From the NCBI GenBank assembly GCA_025602905.1, contig JAHLKI010000009.1, positions 62,001 to 126,000 on the forward strand: a DNA stretch of 64,000 nucleotides, in the 5' to 3' direction. Below are positions 31,401 to 44,643 of the stretch, one piece after another (position 1 is the stretch's first letter; each line of letters starts with the position of its first letter). The translations under genes were made by a program, and so were the position numbers. The notes beneath the pieces are model-generated. The model did no database searches, was not told the DNA's origin, and saw nothing but the letters and a program-made list of their open reading frames with translations. The stretch is from Phlyctochytrium arcticum. Taxonomy: Eukaryota; Chytridiomycota; Chytridiomycetes; Chytridiales; Chytridiaceae.

Positions 31401-32257
31401 TTGTATGCTTGCATGGCGCTAATATGATGCACCGACACGGGCGTTCCGCCGGCGGTTTCGCGCTCGATGGCCGGAGCATAGGCAGGATTGCCGGTACCGT
31501 TATTGACCTGATCATTGGTTACACCGGCAGCAGCTCCTCCAAACATGCCTCCTCCGCCAACAGCGGGTGTCGTGCCAAATCCGGATCCAAAAGCTGGTTT
31601 TGCTGCTGCCGCTCCAAATCCGCTGGTTGCAGGTTGGGCAGCCGCTCCAAAGCCACCAAATCCAGTTGTCGCGGGCTTTTGACCGAAAAGACTAGTAGTA
31701 TTGGTAGATGCTCCAAACGCTCCAGTTGATGCGCCTGTCCAAAAAATTCCTCAACACGTGCCCCGAACGAAAATGGATTTTAGTCTCTTACCTAACCCTC
31801 CTCCAAAACCAGTGGCTTGAGTAGTGGGTGCAGCACCGAAAAGCGATGTTCCTGTACTTGCACCAAATCCACCCGTTGCGGCCCCAAATCCACCTGTAGC
31901 AGGAGCAGCCGCGCCAAAACCCGTTTCTGAAATTGAATGTTAACAACCCATATCAAATCAGAAAGGACAGAACCAAAATTCCACTTACGTGTGGTACTAG
32001 CTCCAAAGGCAGAAGGTTGCCCAAATGCACCTGTTTGCTGTTGTTGCGGCTGTCCGAACCCTATTGTTCAATCCACATTAACGACCCCATTGACCACTAC
32101 ACTCTTTACAAAACGTACCACCAAACCCAGTGGCAGGTTGAGCTGGCTGTTGTTGTTGCTGTTGCTGACCAAACCCGCCCATGCCTCCAAAGCCAGTGGT
32201 AGCCGGGCGCTGCTGCTGCTGGCCAAAGCCGCTAGAGCCAAAGCCTCCGCCAAACAT
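25408..32257 (-). CDS. Nup98-Nup96 nucleoporin precursor
   Basis: Nuclear pore precursor that self-cleaves into an FG nucleoporin (Nup98 type) and a scaffold subunit (Nup96/Nup145C type) of the Y-complex. Six exons: 32119-32257, 31989-32060, 31792-31926, 26288-31734, 25587-26252 and 25408-25524, about 2191 aa. The N-terminal part is GLFG/FG-rich with Gln runs. It is split by a GLEBS-like Rae1/Gle2-binding segment (SVHHISAMQAYKNWSPDELR, then WQDYQNGKKY; near 31380-31450). The autoproteolytic domain follows (LRRLLRMSDEELRHVPNFKI onward) and ends at the HFS cleavage motif in EVDHFSRYGL, near 29160. Then come an Asp run, an acidic Ser-rich linker and the alpha-helical Nup96 body. The 35-nt intron near 26.27 kb is the least certain join. 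The first in-frame ATG after a GTG was taken as start. Confidence 0.93.
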
Positions 32258-32879
32258 GATTTTCACACTCTGGGGTTCAACTCAGATCTCAAAACTTGGA
32301 CTAAGGTACAAAATCTCGTCAGTTTTGAAATGAAGGATACAGTGTAACGGTCCTATTCTCGCTTTCAAGGGTGATTGAGCTTACCTATTCAGTTTGACAC
32401 TTGGTGATTAACGTTGCGACAAAAACCGCTCTTTACGCGGGTTTCCCAGTCGAATCTCGCAACTGCCTGACGCTCTTTTCTCGAGCAAGCTGAATGAATC
32501 CGCTCCGTGAAGAGAATATAATATGTGCTGCCAGTCGGTCAGTACACCTATGCCGACTTTTAGTGTTGAAGGATGGGCAAGATTGACTTGTTCGTCGGGA
32601 CTTTGCGTCTTTGCTTGCACTGGGGCCAAGTCACATGATACATGCGCAGCCGAGAGCCGAGACCGGGTATGCAAGGGGAAACATCCGGAAACATCCCACA
32701 CTTGAAGGCTGAAGCAAACAAGACAGGAAGAAGAGAGTTGAAAGAACAATGACTAGCCATAAAATTATATGTTACAAAAGCCGCAGCAAAGTCCGAGGGA
32801 TACAAACTGATATTTCTCAATATGTGTTCGAGGAATAAAAAAAACTAACGATACGTGCTGGAACCAGACACAAACCCAT
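32258..32879. other. Intergenic region between mitochondrial carrier and Nup98-96 genes
   Basis: About 620 bp that should hold the Nup98-96 promoter and the carrier 3' end (both minus strand). No gene is supported; frames here are short and not protein-like. Confidence 0.5.
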
Positions 32880-35031
32880 CTAAAACATGGCTTTAGACCG
32901 TTCATAAACTACATAACTGATCGAGACGGCCGGAAGGACTTTCATGAGAGTCGGGGTTAGGCCGCGGTAAAAGCCAAACACGCCTTCTCGGGCATACGTC
33001 CGTCGAATCACGTCAAAAGTGTTGGTGTATGTAGCAGGATGGGAGGGTGTGCCTTGGGCTTGTAATCTTAGTGATTGCGATTAGTTATTATAAAAAGGGC
33101 TAAGAAGATGTGAAAATATTTACCTGGTCCGAACAACACTCAGGGGGTACATGATGGTCGCCCCACACGCAGCACTGACCATTCCGAATCCAAGAAGGTA
33201 ACCGGACGACAGTTTCGCACGCTTATTGCCCGTCCGAGCCCGTAATCGAGCTTCAGCGGTCGACCGAAGCGTCTCGTAAATCCCCAAATCGATGCCGGCG
33301 TACGGAACAATGCCAATAAGGGATGGCACACAGCCACGGTAAAATGTGCGGATACCGCCTTCGGCCCACATGCTGCGGATTGTGTTGAACATCAGACTGG
33401 AGGAGGGTTTGGGGGGTATAGAAGTAGAGAGTTGTGCAGCGGGATTAAAGGGATGGGATGTATGTGGCCGGGGTATCGTTGGATGTTGAAGATGTTGTGA
33501 GGAAAAGGATGCGGATTGAATGATGCGTGCGGGAGAACTTGGATTTGAGTGAACAGGAATGAATTTATTGGGAGATTTAGGTGCAGTTGTGGTGGTGGAT
33601 GCAGATGTTGATGAGTTTAATGATCCTGACGTAGCAGTTGTTGTTGAAATTTGAGCCATAATGCGAGTTTTGATAGTCTCTAACGGGTATATCGAGAATT
33701 GGGAGATAAGCCCAGCCGTACCGCCTGCCAGGAACCGGCCGGGGACACTAATATGATCGGAGTGGTCCACGCCCTCCACACCCGCAATCGCCTTCTTGAC
33801 TGTTTCAAAAGTCAAAAACTTGACTCCGCTTTCGGGTGCAATTTTGAGGATATTAATTCCGTTGCCGCGGTAAAAACAGCGAATGCCTCCTTCACGATAA
33901 ATGCGCTTGATTCCTTCTGTGATGGCGCCGGGTTGAGCCCGGTTCCCGACTCCACTCGACGTCTGTGTCACCAGAAGAACCTTCAGACGATCCAGAGGTG
34001 CAGTGACGGTACGACTGACTGCCCCTGAGAGACCGCCACAGATAAAGTACCGGTAGCGTTTGACGAGTTCTTCGTCATCAAGTTGTTCGGGAAAGGGCAT
34101 AGAGTCTGAATTGACATCGACATTGTAAATGTTGTGGTAAAATTTGAAAATATTGGCGGGTGTGACTTTGTGCGGGAGAAGCAACAAGAAATCCTAAAGT
34201 GATCAGGACATCCAATTAGGGTGTTAAACTTGACATCATTCGAAAAGAAAACGCATACCCGCCACTCGTCATAGGTAATGACTCCTGACCCATCTCGATC
34301 TAACCGCTTGACCAACCGGTGGACTTCATCGTCTGTAACATGAATGCCTTTGGTTCCAAATGTGAGTCGTCAGCTAAAGAAACCATAGTCTTGTACCATA
34401 CCGGCAGCTTTAACAAAATCCTTCAATTCACTCGTAGATAATGTATTATCCCCACTCGAATCAATCTAAAATATCACGGCACTATAAGTCATAGGCACCT
34501 CCAAAGAGCGGAAATGAAAAAACAAACCTGATTGAACACATTTCGCAACTCCATCTCCTTTCGATTAACAAATTGCTCAAATTCAGCAAACGAGATTTTT
34601 CCATCCTGAGTTTTATCACATTCTTGTACAAGCTCCCGGGCATACATGACAGCCGACCCTGCCGGCCCATTACTCTTTGATTTGGTTTTTGCGCCGATCG
34701 AGGCCGATTTGTCGTCCGTATGAGTCTGACTGCTCACTCTATTCCGAGGCCGAGATAGTTCGTCAAATCGTCGAACGACTTTATCGTGATCCAGAAAACC
34801 TGTCTTGTTCACATCAAGTGTCGAAAACAGTTGTCGGATACGCGCTCGTCTTGACTCCAAGTCCTTCTCCGACTACACAAAGTACAATGTATCAGACTAC
34901 CTCACTCAGCAAATAATAAAAGTCCGCTGGTGCCTCACCAATTGTGCAGAACCAGAGGTCTCTACCACCATCTTTGGCTCATCTTTGAGTTCACTACTCC
35001 CATCATCAATATTCTCCGAACTTTGCTTCAT
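32880..35031 (-). CDS. Ca2+-regulated mitochondrial carrier (SCaMC/Sal1-type ATP-Mg/Pi carrier)
   Basis: Inner-membrane carrier predicted to exchange ATP-Mg/ADP for phosphate under Ca2+ control. Six exons: 34939-35031, 34528-34872, 34402-34465, 34259-34347, 33124-34193 and 32880-33066, 615 aa. Four EF-hand loops are visible: DVNKTGFLDHDK, DKTQDGKISFAE, DSSGDNTLSTSE and DRDGSGVITYDE. Three carrier repeats follow with signatures PLDRLK, PLETIK and PLSVVRTR, and RG motifs such as FYRGNGINILKIAPESGVKF. Repeat 2 carries an insertion of about 95 residues rich in Ser, Thr, Pro and Ala directly after PLETIKTRIMAQ, in the matrix-side loop; family members normally lack it. The start ATG at 35031 directly follows a perfect 3' splice site, so an upstream exon (frame through about 35116-35176, ending HAHDAS, donor GTAAGT) may add an N-terminal extension. 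Confidence 0.9.
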
Positions 35032-35643
35032 CTGTTCAATAAACAAACAGGAAAAGTGAGTGAACACTAAATATAGTAGACAAAGCGAATAACGAGAAAC
35101 TTACGGATGCGTCGTGAGCATGTATTATTCTCATAGGAGTTGGCCACCAGTGTGCACCCATTTTCGTTTTGTCGTTAGACAGATGGAATTTGTCGTCAGG
35201 TCCGCCACGGTATACATTAGAATTCGGGGACAAAGGGTACAAAGTGGGGCCGAGCAAGCTTTCGGGGAGGGCTTCACAGAATAAAGCTTGACGGCAGACG
35301 CAAAGTCTAGAAGCAACAAGCTCGGTACTGTAATGGACGTCGAGTTCCAAAAAAAAACGAGTTTGTTGTAGTTCCCGGTTTTGCAGATTGAAACTCAGAA
35401 ACCTCAACGGTTGCCCGTGTGGCTGTGCCACTTACATCCAGGACGCCCCTCCGAACCCAGGGTCCTTCCCAGGGGTCGAAGTCCCCAAAATACCAACTAG
35501 TTTTGAATAGGTCGTTTATTCACCAGCAGGCAAAATTATAGTAAAAGAGGATAACAAAAATCAATGAGAGGGTTGTAACACCGTACGAGATATGGGGGGA
35601 TTTTTGGGGAGCGTTTTTCAGGAGTACACGAGGGGCTAGCTGC
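35032..35643. other. Carrier 5' region and actin 3' flank
   Basis: A minus-strand frame with no stop from about 35431 to 35112 ends at a GTAAGT donor whose acceptor (TTGAACAG) sits immediately before the carrier ATG. It may be a 5' exon with its ATG at MGAHWWPTPMRIIHAHDAS, or 5' UTR. Bases 35520-35643 are the actin 3' flank. Confidence 0.4.
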
Positions 35644-37204
<1,561 letters not shown>

Positions 37205-38226
37205 GGTAGGCGAGGTGAGTGTGGGTTAAAAGTTTGAGAATGTACGAGGATGCGATGGCGATGAAGCGAGATGGATGCCTGGACCGAGGGGGCCAGGAGC
37301 GGCTCGCCCGGCTCTGTTATTTATGGGGTCTGGCGGCGCAGCCATACGACCCTTGGCGCAAGACGCGTGGCGCTCTTCGGTTGTGTCCGAATGCGCAGCA
37401 AAACCTTGGCCTTGAATTGATCTTTCCTTGGCCGTTTGGCCTCTTGATCTTAGCATATACTCCTTCGCAGTGGCAGTACCTTACAAAGTTACGATCGAGC
37501 AGTTGGTGAGTGACTCAAGCATATCTTCCAAAATTGTGACATTTAGGAGCTGCCGCTGTGTACAGCAAGAGACGCATTGGCAGTCCTGGCATTCGGCTTC
37601 TTTTTCTGATCCGGGTCGGAGCAGTTCTGCATTTCTTGTGTGTCGCCTCATATACCGTGATGTCAAAACAAGGTAGACGGCTTCGCGTGTCCAATCCAGC
37701 CTCTTTCTATGTGAGACTCTTCTCTAAGAGTAGGCCGCAATGTTTGGACTCATTGTGCCTCGTTCTCTCTCGGTAACTAAACATCATAGGAGTCAATACC
37801 CTGGTTGAAGTTCTCTGTTGGCAGCGTTGTCATGGCACAGACGGCCTTGAGACTCATGCATGTACTTTGGCCTTACTCAAACTGTCAAACAACCACTTGA
37901 CGCTGGGAAAATGGAGGAACATGAGGAACATGAAATGCAAAACAAGATCTTGAACAAGATGCTACTGGCACTGATGCCCGCCAGTACGTACCCGGAAGCC
38001 CCGGACACAAAGGGGGGCTCAGAGGTGGGCTTATTCAGCTTTTTGCTTGACGCCCGTGACATCTGTCAGGCGCGTGATGAACTAGCCCGCCACATGGCCC
38101 AGCCACGGTGTCCTCAAGCTGTGCCACGGCCCTTGTTTCTCGTTGTTGCCCCCACATCCCCCTGCCTTCTTCTATCCTGCTCTTCCCCATCCCGGATCTT
38201 CCACCATCTAGGACTGCAACCTCGCA
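37205..38226. promoter_or_regulatory. Divergent intergenic region between actin (-) and Argonaute (+)
   Basis: About 1 kb separates the two start codons, so both promoters must lie here. A frame at 37860-38348 on the plus strand has no recognisable features and ends inside the Argonaute first intron; I do not call it. No clear TATA box is identified. Confidence 0.55.
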
Positions 38227-41200
38227 ATGGCTGCTGTCCTGGTTTCCGATCTTCCTCTCCGGCCCGATGCCGGTGGCTCTGTCGGCAAGAACATCCAGGT
38301 ACTGCTCACAACTTTCCCCCATCTCCATCTGCCATCTTAACTAACTGACGTGTCTCACTTTGTTTTCGGTGTCTTTCCCCCCGTTGTTAGGTCCGATGTA
38401 ACATCTACCCTCTCCGGTAAGTCTTTGTATTTTTAGCGCTAATAAAGAAATGTGTCTAATCCAACCTTTAGCATGACGGCTGAAACCGTCGCGTACCAGT
38501 ACGATGTCGTTTTCAGCAAGGAGATCCCCCTCCCCCTTGCCAAGCGCGTCTGGGCTGCCGGTGAAGTTGCTCTCCGCGCAAAGAACCCCAAGGCCTACAT
38601 TGTCTTTGACGGCAAAAAGAACGCTTTCTCTACGTTCGAGTTCAACAACATGACTCTTGATGTCAATGTTGACAAGGACCACGAGGAGTTCTACCCCCCC
38701 TACGATGGTGAACCCGCCGGTGGTCCCGGTGGTGGCCGTGGTGGTGGTCGCGGTGGAGGCCGTGGTGGACGTGGTGGAGCTGCTCCTCCCGCCGGCCGTG
38801 GTGCCGGTGGTCCCCCCGCCGCTGCCCCTGCTCCCACTGCTGCCAAGGTTGCAGACCCCAAAAACTGTGAGGCTTTCACCATCACCATCAAGCAGGTTTG
38901 TTCATATTTTTAACATCTTGATGAACCTCTATACTCACAATTCTTCCCCTAATAGACTGCCAAGATTGACTTCCACGAGCTTATGCTGTTCATGAACGGA
39001 AAGGCCCCCGAGACTGACCACACTCTTCACGCTGTGACTGCTCTTAATGTCGTCCTCCGCCACATTCCCGCCATGAGCTTTGTCTCTGTCGGTTCCAACT
39101 TCTTCACCCCCGTTGAGCGTATCCACATTCCCGGTGGTCTGGAAATCTGGAAGGGTTATCACCAGAGTGTCCGTGTCATGCAGGCCGGTCACTTGGGTGT
39201 CAACATTGATGTTGCCGCCACTGTCTTCCGTCAGGGTGGTATCGACCTCCTCGACCTTGCCGCCAATGTTCTTCGCGTCCAAGGCCCTGATGGTTTGAGC
39301 CGTATGCCACCAGCTGCTCTCCGTAGCAAGCTTGTCACCGAGTTCAAGGGTGCCCAGGTTCACACCACCCATCGTGGAGACCTCAAGCACCGCTTCAAGA
39401 TTGGCAGCTTCACCCGTGAGGACGCTGACAACTACACTTTCGATGTCGATGGCAAGAAGACGTCTTTGACTCAGTACTTCAAGGACACTTACAACATTAC
39501 GTTGAAGTACCCCAACCTCCCCGTTGTCCTCAAGGTTTGTTACTTATCACCCTAATTTTTTTTGGACGAGTCCTAATATTGCCTTGGTGTTATAGCCTAA
39601 CGGCAAGTCCGCCTTCCCCATGGAGTTGTTGCGCATGGCCCCCTCCCAGCGTTTCCAAAAGAAGCTGAACGGAGACCAGACTGCCAAGATGATCCGTGCC
39701 ACTGTGCAGAAGCCTTTGGACCGTGAGAAGCGTATTACCAATGCCGTCAACTCTGTTCTTAACTACGGTGACAACCCCTACATGAAGTCATTCAATGTTT
39801 CCGTTGACAAGGAGCCTATGCTTCTCCCTGCTCGTGTTTTGCCTGCTCCCAACGTCGTCTTTGGCAAGGGTCAAATGGCCAGCGGTAAGGACGGTCAATG
39901 GCGCCTCGGCAAGAGTCTGGCCAAGGCTTCCAAGATCATGAGTTACGGATTCGTCTTCTTTGTTCGTGTCAATGACGCCGATGCTCGTGCCATCTCCGAC
40001 AAGCTTTTGGGCTGGTTCCGCCGTACCGGTATCCAGTTCGGTAGCCAAGATCAGTGCCCTATTCGTATCCGTAACCCCGAGAAGGCGCAGGACGTCCGTA
40101 AGGCCCTTTACGATGTCGGTTCCGAGGCCAACAAGACCTTTAAGTCTACTTGCCAGATGTTGTTCTGCGTTGTTGACAAGGGTGCCCGTATCGAAGGCCA
40201 GACCAAGTCTCTGTACGAGGAGATCAAGAAGATTACCTTGACTGACATGGATGTCTTGTCTCAGTGCATGGCTTGGGAAAAGGTCAACTTGCAAGCCCTC
40301 AACGACAAGTACGCTGAGAACGTTGCCCTCAAGGTCAACGTCAAGATGGGTGGTGCTACCAACTTTGTTGACAAGCTCCCCGTGTTCGACGAGAAGCCCA
40401 CGCTCATCATTGGTGCCGATGTTACTCACGCTCCCCCAGGATCAGCCGCCCCATCCGTCGCTGCCGTCGTCACCTCTTTGGATGCCCAGGCCACCCGTTA
40501 CCGCACCTTCTTGGCTCCTCAGTCTTCTCGCACTGAAATCATCAACGATTTGGAGCGCATCATTGGCGATGCTGCCGAGTCCTTCAAGGCTTCCGTTGGT
40601 ATCTACCCCCAGCGTCTGATCTTCTTCCGTGACGGTGTCTCTGCTGGTCAGTTCCGTGAAGTTCGCGAGAACGAGGTCGGTGCCATCAAGCGTGCCCTTG
40701 CCTTGAAGAAGTTGGCTTGCCCTGTTACCTTCATCGTTGTGCAGAAGCGTCACCACATCCGTTTCTTCCCCAACGACAACCAGCAGGACCGATCTGGTAA
40801 CTGTTTGAACGGTACCACTGTAAGTTGCCTATTTTTTGCTGTGGTCTGCCCAGACGCTCATTCTACTCATTATTAGGTTGACACCACCATCACTCACCCC
40901 AGCGAGTTCAACTTTGTCCTCCAGTCCCACGCTGGTCTCCAGGGAACTTCCCGCCCAACCATCTACCACGTCATCCACGACGAGATCAAGTTTGGTTCCA
41001 ACACTCTGCAGCAACTCTGCTACAACTTGTGTTTCTTGGCTGAGCGTGCCACCCGTTCCATTAATATTGTCGCACCTGCTTACCGTGCCCACTTGGCTGC
41101 TTACTGTACGTATCTTGAATATTTAGTTCTTTTGCAAGCACGTTTTACTCATTCTTTTCCTTTTAGACGGTCGTATGTTCCTCGAGGGAGATTTCGGCAG

Positions 41201-41303
41201 TAACTCTGCATCCACTCAGGCCGGCCGCACTGGCCTCGACCCCGCCGTCACTTTGCGCCAGGTCAAGCCTAAGATGGATCGCTTCACCATGTACTATATG
41301 TAG
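38227..41303 (+). CDS. Argonaute (AGO clade), slicer motif intact
   Basis: Small-RNA-guided silencing effector. Seven exons: 38227-38298, 38391-38416, 38472-38895, 38956-39534, 39596-40819, 40877-41105 and 41167-41303, 896 aa. N-domain (NIYPLRMTAETVAYQYDVVF), a Gly/Arg-rich RGG insert with Pro/Ala linker (near 38700-38860), linker-1/PAZ (NVVLRHIPAMSFVSVGSNFF; PAZ near 39380-39540), MID and PIWI. PIWI residues visible: Asp in LIIGADVTHAPPG, Asp in LIFFRDGVSAGQF, and His in IVAPAYRAHLAAY. This is the usual D-D-H set, so cleavage activity is plausible. The C-terminus RFTMYYM resembles the Tyr/Phe-rich end of Argonautes. No Dicer or RNA-dependent RNA polymerase gene is in the window. It shares a promoter region with actin. 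Confidence 0.96.
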
Positions 41304-41535
41304 AAACCCTTGGGCTGTAACAACCTTGTATAGCTTTTTTTTCCATCTGTTTTTGATTTCTCATTCGATATTCTGCGAGCTGTACATTTTCATCATGTCT
41401 CGTTTTTGCTGTTTCCGAGTTTGTTCCTGAGCGGCTGTCGTCGAAGTTCGGTGGCTTAGTCGTCGTTATTGTTCGTTGAGGGTGGATTTGCTCGTCGGCT
41501 CAGATGCAACTACTGAAAGTGTGAAATAACATAAC

Positions 41536-43326
41536 ATGCCACGAAGATCAACTCGAGGACAGACTGCGAAGGCCAAGGCTGATGCCAAAGCCGTAGAGGA
41601 AGTAGATGTCGAAGCTCAAGTAGAAACTGTCGAGCAAGTGGAGGCAACACAAGAGGTCGAATCAGTCGTTGAGGATACCCAGCAAATTGAAATCTCCGTC
41701 ACCCAAGTCACCACAACCACCACCGTTAAAACAGTGATCCATGAATCCCACGAAGGAGAAAGCAGTAGTACTGGCCTTCAACGCAAGAGTTCGGGGACAT
41801 TAGAGGCCGTCGAAGTACCTGCTCGCAAAAAAATCAAGGTGGACAAGAAGGGCGCGGTGAAGAGAGCACAACAAAAAGTAGTTGAGGAGGCTGTGGTTGA
41901 TGAGACAGCTGTTCAGCAACATTCCAATGAAGTGGAGGTGGAGAAGAAGGTGGATGAGAAGGTGGAGAAGAAGACGGGAAGGAAGCGAACGAGAGGTGCG
42001 CACGAAGAGAGCGTAGTTGAGGAGGCTGTGATTGTGCAAGAAGAAAAGCCGACTGGGCAGCCCTCTAGTGAAGTAGATGAGAAGGTGGAGAAGAAGGGGG
42101 GAAGAAAGAGAGCGAGAGGAGCGCAGGAAGAGAGCGTAGTTGAGGAGCCTGTGGTGCAAGAAACGTCGAATGAGGTGGATGAGAAGGCGGTGGCCAAAGG
42201 GAAGAAGGCGGTTCCAAAGAAAAAGGCAGTGGGCAAGCAGTCCAAAGGTCGAGCATTTCAAGAACAAAAATCAGTCGAGGGGCCAGTAGCGACAGAAACG
42301 TTGAGTGAAGACGCTGTTCCGGTGGTAGCGAAAGAGAAGGCGATATCGAAAGGGAAGGCAGTATTGAAAGAGAGGTCGGCGGCGCCAGAACCGTCGAGTG
42401 AACCATCTCCCCAAGATAAGTTGAAGGAGCAGATGGCCCGATTGGCCCAGCTTAAACGCATGAGGGTATGTCTAGAAGCTGCTTGTATTTCCGATGATGG
42501 GTTCTTACTCACGACTGGTTATATAGGACGCGTCCCAAAAACTCAACCGGGAAGATGTGAAGGAAGAGTACCGGAAACTAAAAGAGCCCAAAAAGGATCC
42601 AAAGGCCGAACGGCACCGCGAGAAAGCCGAAAAGTTGCTTGCACAACAGGTATGTTAATATTATGAGTGCTGGAGATGGGAGTCTGATCAAGGATTAGAA
42701 TGCGGAAGCTGCCGGTGAGGATTATGAGCGTGTTCGGGCTATGAATTATACGGCTGAGGATGTGGAGCGGTGGGATGCTAAAATGAGGGAGAAGGAGCGG
42801 GGCAAGAATACCGGGTTTACAGGTAATTTGTGAAAAAAATGATTTAATTGATGGCTTTGCAATGCTGATATTTTTTGTGATTAAGATTTTACCCAAATCC
42901 AAGCCAAAAAATACAATAAACTCATCAAGGATCTCAAACCTAATCTGGCCGAGTACGCCGAGCAACGGGCCCACCTTGCCGAAGGCGGGGACGAGAGTGC
43001 ATTTTACCGAGATGCGGATTCACTCGCTTACGCCAATCCCTCCATCAAACCCAGTACCGATGCTGTTGACCGGCTTGTCGCAGACTTGGAAAAACAGGAA
43101 AAACGACGGGCCAACTTCTCGCGACGGAGAGCGTTTGATGAGGATGATGATGTGTATGTGTTTGCATGTTTTTTGAGGTTCTTGATGATTTACTGATTTA
43201 CTGATTTTTTTACGCAGTACGTACATCAATGAACGGAACATGCACTTCAACAAAAAGATTGCCCGGTCGTATGATAAGTATACTGCCGAGATCAAAGGCA
43301 ATTTTGAGAGGGGAACAGCGTTATAG
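41536..43326 (+). CDS. SYF2: SYF2-type splicing factor with long repetitive N-terminal extension
   Basis: SYF2 belongs to the Prp19-associated (NTC) complex of the spliceosome. Five exons: 41536-42465, 42527-42649, 42699-42822, 42886-43153 and 43218-43326, 517 aa. The C-terminal 210 residues are SYF2: [40 protein letters not shown], and the signature [20 protein letters not shown] before NFERGTAL. The first 310 codons lie in one exon and encode a Lys/Glu/Val-rich extension with repeats of the form (R/G)GRKR.RGA.EESVVEE..V and VDEKVEKK. It is unlike typical SYF2 N-termini and is probably disordered with nuclear-localisation-like basic patches. The open frame across both parts and the clean first intron suggest one real gene, but an alternative downstream start is possible. 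Confidence 0.92.
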
Positions 43327-43446
43327 TAGCCTCTCTCCTACTTTTGTATATATATTTCGAGTTTCTAAACTTGGGGAGGAGATCCCTTTGTCACTTTACG
43401 TACAATGTAGATATTCACTTCTGATCCTGCTGCTATATCAAAATGT

Positions 43447-44429
43447 TTATAGTCCAAATATCCCCTCCAACACTCGGGCAACGCCGTCCACTTCGTTCCC
43501 GGGACATGTATATTTGGCGACTTTTTTCGCATTAGCCACTCCGTTTCCCATGGCTACTCCCATTCCCGCTTCAGCCAACATCTCTACATCATTCTCGCCA
43601 TCCCCAAAAGCAATAACGTGAGATAGACTGACTTGTTCCCCGAGTTTCCCACTTTTGCAGAGAGCGCTCAGGGCGGCGGCTTTTGTTGCTCCCACATGCA
43701 TGATTTCCAAGCGTTCAGGGCCGGTTCGGACTAGTATAGAGGTATCGGCCGGTCGTCCACTGCTCATATGTGACAACTCGTGGTTCAAAGCGTCCAGCAT
43801 GGGAAAATCCATACTCAGAAACGCACATTTATGCGCCGTCACACTTCCATCTTCAATCGACGCCAAAAAGGCCGCTGAGTCTCTTTGCAGCAATGTTTTC
43901 GGTTCACCGGCATCCACCGATGTCTTGAATACGACATCCCGTTCGGTCGTCGTCAACATATCGTTCCCGCTATACACGACCATGGTTAAACCACGCTGGG
44001 CTGCAAATCGGAGGTACCACCCCGCATCGACCGGTGCGAGGGGTAACTCATGAATGACTTCAAAAGTGTTGTCCGGCAGTTCTGCTCCGGCCAACGCACC
44101 GTTGAGGTAAACAGCAACAGCCCCGCCTGCTGTCATTAATGGTGCCGCATTTCTGGCCGCAGATCGGGGCCGGCCGGTCGCGAAAAGGATATGTATATCA
44201 GGCCGTGCGACCCGTAATGCTGCAAACGTTGTTATCGTTCGTTGTGACGGGGTATGGGACGGGAGAAGGACTGTTCCGTCCATGTCGCTGCGCAATGTGA
44301 AACGTTTGTTTATGATTTGGTAGATCTAACAAAAATCACTGAAACTTACCAGGCTACGGCTTTGATGGATTCGGCATTGAAAAAGGGAGGCAGATCTGTT
44401 ACTGGCGGATGGGATTCTGGCGTTGTCAT
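43447..44429 (-). CDS. HAD-superfamily phosphatase (Cof-like)
   Basis: Two exons (44350-44429 and 43447-44287), 306 aa. All four HAD motifs are present: ACDMDGTVL (nucleophile and acid/base Asp), LFATGRP, the Lys of HVGATKAAAL, and AFGDGENDVEML. The large cap inserted between motifs II and III fits the Cof/type-IIB group that hydrolyses sugar phosphates, phosphorylated cofactors or similar small molecules; the substrate cannot be told. The first intron splits the codon just before DMDGT. Convergent with SYF2 (120 bp between stops). Confidence 0.92.
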
Positions 44430-44643
44430 GCTGTTCTATATGGGTTTGGAGTTTTGAAGATGGCGAATTCCAAGATGGGTTGGGAAAATTTTGCTACACG
44501 CAGCGCGGCTCATCGATACGGAACAGCCGAGGTCTTCCATTTTCTACCAACATCACTTAGATGCCCTTCACCAAGTCAATCAATAAAGACATCTAATGGG
44601 ATATACAAATTTCAATATCGGAGATCCAAAAATTACAAAAAAA

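Noticed and set aside
37860..38348. 162-codon plus-strand frame between actin and Argonaute
   Set aside because: It runs over the Argonaute start and into its first intron in another frame and shows no conserved feature.
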